A DNA stretch of 21,199 nt from JABMRP01 sp964444795 (GTDB lineage: Bacteria > Planctomycetota > Planctomycetia > Pirellulales > Thermoguttaceae): the NCBI GenBank assembly GCA_964444795.1, contig CAYUIQ010000162.1:1-21199 (forward strand), written 5' to 3'. The translations under genes were made by a program, and so were the position numbers. Shown one piece after another: positions 15,721 to 21,199 of the stretch. The notes below the pieces were generated by a model. It worked only from the letters and a program-made list of their open reading frames with translations, was not told the origin of the DNA and ran no database searches. Each line of letters opens with the position of its first letter. The stretch's first letter is position 1.

Positions 15721-16881
15721 TTATCGATCCGCCTTCCCTTCCTCCGCGGATCTAGTGGCATAAGGAGACAGCGATCGGAACGTGCGCAACCATTTTGCGA
15801 TCACGGCTCCCTTCATGTCGCCTTTTTGCTGATTCTCTTCGATCGTCTTACCCCAGTAGAAGCTGATCCAACCGTCGGCGTGTTTTCGCGATCCGTCGAT
15901 GAACTGCTCCAACTCTTCGATGCCGCAACGCAGCGGGAAGATTTCCTCGATCACCAGCGGCTTGCCGATCTCATAGATTTTCAGAGCGTCCAGCGCGGCG
16001 TCGACGTCGCCCTTTTTGGGGTAGAAATGCACGCTGACGAAATCGAGCGGCCGGCCGACTTCCGGCGAGTAGAACAGCGGCTTCGCGCCCTTGAAGGTCA
16101 TCGCCCAGGGAATCACGCCCACGGTAATCATGTGGCGGTCGTCCGCGTCGCGAATCGCGGCGGTCATCTGCTTGACCCAGTCGCGGGCGACCTCGGCGCG
16201 CGTGCGTCCGGCCAGATCCAGCGCGATTCGCTGCACAAAGAACTTGCCCCCCAATTCGCCGGTCAGCCACTCGGTCTCCGGCTTCCGACCGGGCAGAATC
16301 GGCTCGTTCATCAGATCGTAACAGAACACGGCCGGGCTGTCCTTGCATATTGCGGCCACCACTTTCCAAAAGCGGGCCTGGACCGCCCATCGGGCATCCT
16401 CCGCCAATGCGTCGTACCACGGGGGCACGTCCTGCTTGTGATAGCAGCCGAGGCCGGTCACGTCGAGATACAGCCCGGTCTCCTCGGCCAACTGCACGAG
16501 CATCGCCAATCGCTGGAGATTCTTCTTATTGGGCCGATCGGGAGTCTCCATGAACTTGCCAAGCTGCAAGTGAATCCGCACGACGTTCGCGCCGAGCGCT
16601 TTGATCTCGCCAAAGTCGGCAATCACGGTCTCCCACTGCCGCTCCCAATAATCCTCCAGCAGGCGGCCTTCGTCGTCGTGGTCGTAGTTGACGCCCCACA
16701 TGACGATCCGCTTCCCCGATCTCGCCCCGACAAAGTGCGACCCATCTTCGCTCGGGACAATCCACTGAAGCGGCCGAGGATCCCGCGATTCGACTTCGGG
16801 TTCCGCAGCCCGGCAGAGCATTGGCAGGACCAACGGAACGGCCAGGCCGAGAACGACCGTTGAAACTCGTAGCGTCTTCAT
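15721..16881 (-). CDS. GH5-like (clan GH-A) secreted glycoside hydrolase
   Basis: This 386-aa TIM-barrel glycosidase has a signal peptide (about 1-25). Clan GH-A landmarks appear in order: GVNYDHDD at 63-70, NVVRIHLQLG at 99-108, CYDLMNEP at 187-194 with acid/base Glu193, VSVHFYPKKGD at 283-293, PLVIEEIFPL at 308-317 with nucleophile candidate Glu312 or Glu313, and WISFYWG near 338. The layout fits a cellulase/mannanase-type enzyme, but sugar specificity cannot be read. ATG at 16881 has AGAGGA seven bases upstream. A GTG six codons earlier touches the previous stop and is less likely. It starts 17 bases after the 931-aa protein gene ends, so the two form an operon. GH5 versus a neighbouring GH-A family is not certain. 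Confidence 0.86.
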   Translation of the reverse strand: MKTLRVSTVVLGLAVPLVLPMLCRAAEPEVESRDPRPLQWIVPSEDGSHFVGARSGKRIVMWGVNYDHDDEGRLLEDYWERQWETVIADFGEIKALGANVVRIHLQLGKFMETPDRPNKKNLQRLAMLVQLAEETGLYLDVTGLGCYHKQDVPPWYDALAEDARWAVQARFWKVVAAICKDSPAVFCYDLMNEPILPGRKPETEWLTGELGGKFFVQRIALDLAGRTRAEVARDWVKQMTAAIRDADDRHMITVGVIPWAMTFKGAKPLFYSPEVGRPLDFVSVHFYPKKGDVDAALDALKIYEIGKPLVIEEIFPLRCGIEELEQFIDGSRKHADGWISFYWGKTIEENQQKGDMKGAVIAKWLRTFRSLSPYATRSAEEGKADR

Positions 16882-16898
16882 GCTCGTGTCCTCTCGCA

Positions 16899-19694
16899 CT
16901 ACTCAACTCGGAACGATCGCAACTGGCAAGGATACATATCCAGGTCGATCTTGCCACCGACGGCCTTGACCACCTGGCCGGTCACCGCATCGGTTACCGT
17001 GCCCTGGGGTAATGTCACGGTCACATGCCGCTTGTCGCGCAACGACGTGTTGATCACCGCGACCCACGTGCCGTGTGCGGGGGTATCGATGCGGCGAACG
17101 ACGACCTCGGCGTCGCTGGCGCCGGTGTCGATGATCTTGCTCGGCAGCGCGGGCAGCGCCAAGTAGGCGGCGTTGAAATTGCGTACGTATTTCGGGAAGC
17201 CGCGGCCGAAGTTGCCGCCCACCAGGTAGCCGATCATGGTCGGATCGCCGGCGGCCATCGCTCGGGCTTCCGCCATCATGCAATAGGGACCGGCCCGTTC
17301 GACGTCGACGACAAAATAGCCGACGATCTCCTTGTCGGCTTGGTCGAACATCATGTTCTCGTTCAAGGTGTAGTGCCGAACCACGGCCAGCCCGCTGCCC
17401 GTGCGATAGGCATCGAAGGTGCGCGGCGACGCGACGGTGTAGTTGCGGTTGAAGGCGTGCGTGAGAAGAACGCCGTCGGTTTGCTTGTAGCGCTGCGGAT
17501 CATCGGCCGGTCGAGAGTGATGGACCTCCCAGTCACCCCAGTTCAAACCGGGCGACGTCAATGCCTCCAGATACAGATCCTCCTCGACGACGTGCTGAGT
17601 CGTCCAAGGCACGATCGGACCGCGGTCGCCGTCGGCGTGTTCGGGGCGTCCGAGGATCGGCGACCAAAGGTCCGAACGGTCGGTGACCATGCACGGGTCC
17701 CAAGAGTGGAAGCCGACGCCCGGTTCGCCCGGGCATCCGGTGAACAGAACCGTCGCATCGTCGACACCGCCGGCGCGCAGATAGTCGCGCATGGCGGTGA
17801 GGAATTCGCGACGTTTGAGCCCCCACCAGTCGATGTACTTCGCATGAAGCTCCGGGGCGGCCTTGATCGACTCGCGCGTGGCCCGCTTGTTGCCGTTGGC
17901 CTCGGCGGAGAATCGGGCCAGCGCCTTGTCCGAGAAACTGACCGGCATCTGCCCACGAGGGCGGAGCCATGCGCCGGCGAAGTTCGCCTTGCCGCGCAGC
18001 CGAACGACCGTCAGATCGAGCATTTTCTGGAAATCTTCGTACGTTTGCGGGTCGGTGATATCCGCATTGGCCGACTCGACCCAACTGATGTGCGTGTAAG
18101 CATCGTCGCGCGTCAGCGGCCGGGCTCGGCGCTCATTCCCCAGCCCCTTGTAGCCTTTGCTGCCGGAGTATTCGTAGTAGGGCAATACGTCGAAACCGTA
18201 GTCGCCCATCAGTTCGACGATCTCGGCCCAAAGATGCTTCGTCGTGTTGTCGTGGAATACCCAGTCGTTGCCGCCGTGGGGCGTGGAGTCCCAATGCTGG
18301 CAGGCGCCGAACTCCAGCAGATCCTTGCTGTACGTGTTCATCGCCAGAAACCGCATCAACTCGGCCTTGTGGCGATACCAGTCGATCGGGTTTGCTATTC
18401 CCGGCTGCTCGGTCTTCAGATCGATAATGCCGTCGGCCATCTCCTCGCGCCAAAACAGCCGTCGGCGAGGCAAGTCCCCGGGCGGCAGGTTGACCGGCTG
18501 GGACAACTCACCCGGATCGACCACCTCGAACAGGCGTATGCGACCGACCGCGGCGCCACGGGACATGGGGATGTTTTTGGCCGAGAATTGTGCGACCGTG
18601 ACGTCGAAGCCGTCTTCCGGTGCCAGCGGGCGTGGCTTGGGGCCGCGGACCAGCCCTTTCTCGGGAAACCGGTCGTGCAAACGAAACAGTAGCGACCAGG
18701 TCTCCCACTTTCCCGAAAGAGGCACGTCGATCGACTCGGCCAGATTGTTGACGTACTTCCCGTGCAAGGCGTCGCCCAACGTCGTGCCGGTATGGAAGCC
18801 GCGCGACGTTTCGTTGCCCGTATTGATCACGACCATGCTCCGCGGCGCATCCTCGGGATAGTCGACGGCCAGGACGTATACTCCGCCGGGACGCAGCAGC
18901 TTCATTTTGCCGATGCGGTAGGTGACGTATGCGGCCTCGCCGACCGTCGGCGACAGCACGCGGGCCGTGCGACCGAGAATGGTCTTGACTCGGCTCGCGC
19001 CGGCCGGCGCCTCGGCAAAATCGTGATCCCGCCCATCGGCCCCGCAGAGGACTTCGTCGACCAGCGACAGCGTTCCATAAGGCTCCATTTCAACCAGCGG
19101 GCGGCGCAGTGCTTCCTCGCGCGCCTTGGCCAGTGCGGCCTGCCGTTGGGCTTCGCGCCGGGCCTCTTCCGCCTTCTGCGCCAGCCGTGCCCGATACGCT
19201 TCGTCGGAGTACTCGTACACGGCGATTTCGGTGAAGTTGGCGCCGGGGGTCTTTCGCGTGATCCGCAGATAGCGCGTGGTCACGTCCAATTCGACCTTGG
19301 CCCAGGCGAGATACGCGGCGCAGTCGTAGACGGCCACTTCCTTCCACTGGCCCGGCTTGCCGGCGCTGATCACCACGTCGCCCGTGCCGTTGGTATCGTA
19401 GATCCAAAGGTTCGAGAGGTTCTTCTCCTCGCCCAGATCCAGTTGTGCGCTAAAGGGAAATTGTTTCCAATACTTCGAGTTCAGTTCCCAAGTCGTTTTC
19501 GGCTTGCCCGCGGGCGGACCAATGATCTCCCGCTGCTCGTCGATCAACCCCGACGGATCACCGACCTCGGCCTCGTTGGACAACATCGCCGGCTTCAACT
19601 CGACCCGGAGCTCTTGCGCAATTCCACGGGAAGCGATCGCCGGCAAGATTGCGATCAGTGCGGCATGAACCCATGTATTACGATGGACGATCAT
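16899..19694 (-). CDS. Large uncharacterised secreted protein, putative novel glycoside hydrolase
   Basis: This 931-aa protein has a signal peptide (about 1-27). Residues 28-163 resemble a discoidin/F5-8C-type binding domain (FSAQLDLGEEKNLSNLWIYD near 81, TTRYLRITRKT near 139). An Ala/Glu/Arg-rich probable coiled coil covers about 164-198. A beta-sandwich-like region spans 200-400. A TIM-barrel-like region covers about 420-800: LPYYEYSGSKGYKG near 504, TVVRLRGKANFAGAWLRPRG near 562, VSFSDKALARFSAEANG near 585. The C-terminal beta domain has WVAVINTSLRDK near 877 and ends CQLRSFRVE. The layout is that of a glycosidase, but I cannot name its family; Glu507 is one acid candidate. ATG at 19694 is preferred over adjacent TTG; ribosome binding site AAGG is weak. 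It is the first gene of a pair with the GH5-like enzyme. Confidence 0.8.
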   Translation of the reverse strand: MIVHRNTWVHAALIAILPAIASRGIAQELRVELKPAMLSNEAEVGDPSGLIDEQREIIGPPAGKPKTTWELNSKYWKQFPFSAQLDLGEEKNLSNLWIYDTNGTGDVVISAGKPGQWKEVAVYDCAAYLAWAKVELDVTTRYLRITRKTPGANFTEIAVYEYSDEAYRARLAQKAEEARREAQRQAALAKAREEALRRPLVEMEPYGTLSLVDEVLCGADGRDHDFAEAPAGASRVKTILGRTARVLSPTVGEAAYVTYRIGKMKLLRPGGVYVLAVDYPEDAPRSMVVINTGNETSRGFHTGTTLGDALHGKYVNNLAESIDVPLSGKWETWSLLFRLHDRFPEKGLVRGPKPRPLAPEDGFDVTVAQFSAKNIPMSRGAAVGRIRLFEVVDPGELSQPVNLPPGDLPRRRLFWREEMADGIIDLKTEQPGIANPIDWYRHKAELMRFLAMNTYSKDLLEFGACQHWDSTPHGGNDWVFHDNTTKHLWAEIVELMGDYGFDVLPYYEYSGSKGYKGLGNERRARPLTRDDAYTHISWVESANADITDPQTYEDFQKMLDLTVVRLRGKANFAGAWLRPRGQMPVSFSDKALARFSAEANGNKRATRESIKAAPELHAKYIDWWGLKRREFLTAMRDYLRAGGVDDATVLFTGCPGEPGVGFHSWDPCMVTDRSDLWSPILGRPEHADGDRGPIVPWTTQHVVEEDLYLEALTSPGLNWGDWEVHHSRPADDPQRYKQTDGVLLTHAFNRNYTVASPRTFDAYRTGSGLAVVRHYTLNENMMFDQADKEIVGYFVVDVERAGPYCMMAEARAMAAGDPTMIGYLVGGNFGRGFPKYVRNFNAAYLALPALPSKIIDTGASDAEVVVRRIDTPAHGTWVAVINTSLRDKRHVTVTLPQGTVTDAVTGQVVKAVGGKIDLDMYPCQLRSFRVE

Positions 19695-19987
19695 CAATGC
19701 GCCTTGTCGGATAAGATTGGTCGTGGGGTGGCCCCAATCCGCGGGAGTCCCCGCGACGGCATGTCATCTTACCGTGGAAGATCGCGAGATCATAGCTCCC
19801 GGGCACGGAAAGCGTGATCGGATGGCGATGGTTCGCCCGCTCCACGTCCCCGCGGTTCCGAGATGGCCATCCGCCGGTCGGCATTTCGAGGATCCGCCGT
19901 TTTCCCCATTCGCCCGGGCCGTACGGGGTCGATTCCACCGATCCCGGGGATGAAATATGCTATATTGCAGCACGGGCGGGAATTCGT

Positions 19988-20016
19988 TTGAGAACCCGTA
20001 CCGGGTTTGGTATCTT
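19988..20016 (+). promoter_or_regulatory. Predicted promoter for the ThuA-like gene
   Basis: TTGAGA (19988-19993) and TATCTT (20011-20016) are separated by exactly 17 bases. The inferred start near 20023 leaves a leader of about 46 bases to the ATG at 20069. Confidence 0.5.
19993..20007. promoter_or_regulatory. Candidate operator palindrome in promoter spacer
   Basis: AACCCG-TAC-CGGGTT is a perfect 6-bp inverted repeat placed between the predicted -35 and -10 boxes of the ThuA-like gene. A protein bound there would block RNA polymerase. No regulator gene is present in the window. Confidence 0.35.
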
Positions 20017-20068
20017 GTAGGAAACGTACAGGACAATTCGTGGATCCCTTTTTGTGAGGTGGAAGACC

Positions 20069-21094
20069 ATGCGACGGACGAGACAAGCACTGGAGTTGTG
20101 GACACTGGCGATCGTGGGGTTGACCTGCCTCCTGGCCGGAAGAGCCGGCGCGGCCGACCCGTGGGTAGTGTACGAAGGGGACGACGGTCCCGGCCGAGGC
20201 AAGCACATCGTGCTGGTCGCCGGCGACGAAGAGTATCGCTCCGAAGAAGCCTTGCCGCAGTTGGCGAAGATCCTCGCTACGCAACACGGCTTCAAATGTA
20301 CGGTCGTCTTCTCCATTAACCCGGCTGACGGAACGATCGACCCGCTCAACCAGAACAATATCCCCGGACTCGAAGCGCTCGAGTCGGCCGACCTGATGAT
20401 CATCGCCACGCGGTTTCGCAATCTGGCCGATGAGCAGATGGCACACATTGTCGCTTATTGCGAGGCGGGCAAACCGATCATCGGCATGCGCACGGCAACC
20501 CATGCGTTCAATATCCCCGGCGATCGGAAGTATGCCAAGTACAGCTTCCGCAACAAGGACTGGGACGGGGGCTTCGGCCGACAGATTCTCGGCGAGACGT
20601 GGATCAATCACCACGGCGGTCACGGCCGTCAGAGCACCGGCGGCGTGATCGCCGAAGGCGCCGAAGATCATCCGATCGTTCGCGGTTGCAGCGAAGGCGT
20701 CTGGGGACCGACCGATGTTTACGGCGTGCGACTGCCGCTGCCCGGCGACAGCAAACCGCTGATCATGGGCCAAGTGCTCGAAGGCATGTCTCCCGAGGAC
20801 AAACCGATCGAGGGCCCGAAGAACGATCCGTTGATGCCCATCGGCTGGACAAAGACGTACGAGGGTGCCGACGGCCAAACCGGCCGCGTCTTCACCACGA
20901 CCATGGGAGCCGCCAACGATCTGGTCGCCGAAGGAACTCGCCGGATGCTGGTCAACGCGTCGTATTGGTGCGTCGGCCTGGAAGAGAAAATACCGCCCAA
21001 GGCGTCCGTCGAGATCGTCGGCGAGTACAAGCCGTCGAACTTCGGTTTCGGCAAGTTCATCAAAGGCGTGAAGCCCTCGGACTTGGCGCGCTGA
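20069..21094 (+). CDS. Exported ThuA-like domain protein
   Basis: This 341-aa protein has a signal peptide (about 1-29, ending RAGAA) and a ThuA-like, class-I-glutamine-amidotransferase-like fold: HIVLVAGDEEYRSEEALPQL near 45, ADLMIIATRFRNLADEQM near 107, YCEAGKPIIGMRTATHAF near 129, and WINHHGGHGRQST near 177. ThuA acts in trehalose use; in rhizobia ThuA/ThuB are linked to 3-keto-sugar metabolism. Planctomycete members are common next to Gfo/Idh/MocA genes, but their substrates are mostly unknown. A GTG five codons earlier exists, but GAGGT at 20056-20060, eight bases before ATG 20069, decides the start. It is divergent from the 931-aa protein gene and followed by the hairpin and repeat unit seen after the first sulfatase. 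Confidence 0.88.
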   Translation: MRRTRQALELWTLAIVGLTCLLAGRAGAADPWVVYEGDDGPGRGKHIVLVAGDEEYRSEEALPQLAKILATQHGFKCTVVFSINPADGTIDPLNQNNIPGLEALESADLMIIATRFRNLADEQMAHIVAYCEAGKPIIGMRTATHAFNIPGDRKYAKYSFRNKDWDGGFGRQILGETWINHHGGHGRQSTGGVIAEGAEDHPIVRGCSEGVWGPTDVYGVRLPLPGDSKPLIMGQVLEGMSPEDKPIEGPKNDPLMPIGWTKTYEGADGQTGRVFTTTMGAANDLVAEGTRRMLVNASYWCVGLEEKIPPKASVEIVGEYKPSNFGFGKFIKGVKPSDLAR

Positions 21095-21112
21095 TCGCGC
21101 CATTCGTTTAGC

Positions 21113-21131
21113 CCCGGCACTTGTGCCCGGG
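21113..21131 (+). terminator. Hairpin after ThuA-like gene (no U-tract)
   Basis: CCCGGCAC-TT-GTGCCCGGG forms an 8-bp stem with one bulged C, 18 bases past the stop. Read in gene sense it is nearly the same as the hairpin after the first sulfatase (1244-1261 on the - strand). No T-run follows. Confidence 0.4.
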
Positions 21132-21145
21132 CGTTGTGGGTGCAT

Positions 21146-21199
21146 GGGTGCCTGGGGTCGAGCGCAGCGAGCCCCCAGTTCTTCGCATTCTGGGGGCTC
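21146..21199. repeat. Structured dispersed repeat, copy 3 (short form, cut by window end)
   Basis: The arm begins GGGTGCCTGGGGTCGA, has only GCGCAGC where long-form arms carry the 19-base loop-and-flank segment, then ends GAGCCCCCAG (21169-21178). CTGGGGGCTC (21190-21199) pairs with it over 10 bp across an 11-base loop, and the window ends inside the element. The segment GGTCGAGCGCAGCGAG is identical to the short arm of copy 1 (1187-1172 on the - strand). Confidence 0.7.

Larger units (their letters stand above)
19698..20068. other. 371-bp divergent intergenic region
   Basis: This gap lies between the start of the 931-aa protein gene and the start of the ThuA-like gene. The part nearest the ThuA-like gene (19960-20068) is AT-richer and holds a strong promoter with an embedded palindrome. 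The rest (19698-19959) is GC-rich. Short frames run across it on both strands, but none starts with a ribosome binding site or shows a recognisable protein pattern. No clear - strand promoter was found; TATGAT at 19792-19787 is the best -10-like match but lacks a -35 partner. Confidence 0.6.

Noticed and set aside
13711..16863. A 3.1-kb open frame on the + strand (about 1050 codons) antisense to the GH141-like and GH5-like genes
   Set aside because: The two real genes are in the same frame, so one antisense frame stays open through both in GC-rich DNA. There is no ribosome binding site, and the translation has no recognisable domain.
17025..18692. Open frame of 555 codons on the + strand inside the 931-aa protein gene
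   Set aside because: Antisense shadow of a GC-rich gene. The - strand frame has a signal peptide, domains and operon spacing; this one has none.
19790..21145. Open frame of 451 codons on the - strand across the ThuA-like gene and its upstream region
   Set aside because: It is antisense to a clearly recognisable ThuA-like gene with promoter and ribosome binding site, and it crosses that promoter.

Overview
The window is GC-rich and densely coding. It most likely comes from a planctomycete (Planctomycetota, Pirellula/Rhodopirellula-like). That inference rests on gene content: two sulfatases, a Tat-exported Gfo/Idh/MocA oxidoreductase paired with an exported TIM-barrel protein, a ThuA-like protein, an HzsA-related cytochrome, and several large secreted glycan-active proteins with hydrophobic signal peptides. 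No rRNA or tRNA gene, CRISPR array, transposase gene or phage gene was seen.

Layout. Positions 4-60 hold a GTAG-flanked inverted pair of small hairpins (REP/BIME-like). A + strand exported beta-propeller gene follows (106-1014). It converges on a - strand block, which in transcription order is: HzsA-related dihaem protein (8365-5972), YihY/BrkB membrane protein (5905-4991), PcRGLX/YetA-like RIFT-barrel protein (4941-2896) and sulfatase (2716-1271). A divergent promoter region (8366-8543) separates this block from a + strand pair that overlaps by 4 bases, Gfo/Idh/MocA oxidoreductase and TIM-barrel protein (8544-10879). The next block is on the - strand: a 931-aa uncharacterised protein with a glycosidase-like layout (19694-16899), GH5-like glycosidase (16881-15721), GH141-like beta-helix protein (15627-13582), a 98-aa DUF4177-like protein (13459-13163), a Tat-type sulfatase (13094-11676) and an unknown 262-aa protein (11672-10884). 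A ThuA-like gene runs divergently from this block on the + strand (20069-21094).

Working hypothesis. This is a glycan-utilisation neighbourhood. Sulfatases remove sulfate esters. The GH5-like, GH141-like, RIFT-barrel and 931-aa proteins would cut the backbone or side chains. The Gfo/Idh/MocA, TIM-barrel and ThuA-like proteins would oxidise and isomerise the released sugars. No SusC/SusD-type transporter or dedicated regulator is visible. The least expected members are the HzsA-related c-type cytochrome, the 931-aa protein, and a family of structured repeats at gene ends. The arms of that repeat family carry an invariant 9-base loop whose 5-base flanks differ between copies but stay largely self-complementary.

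Several start sites differ from the longest possible reading frame. They were chosen by Shine-Dalgarno spacing, signal-peptide position and predicted promoters. All family names come from recognising motifs by eye, without database searches.
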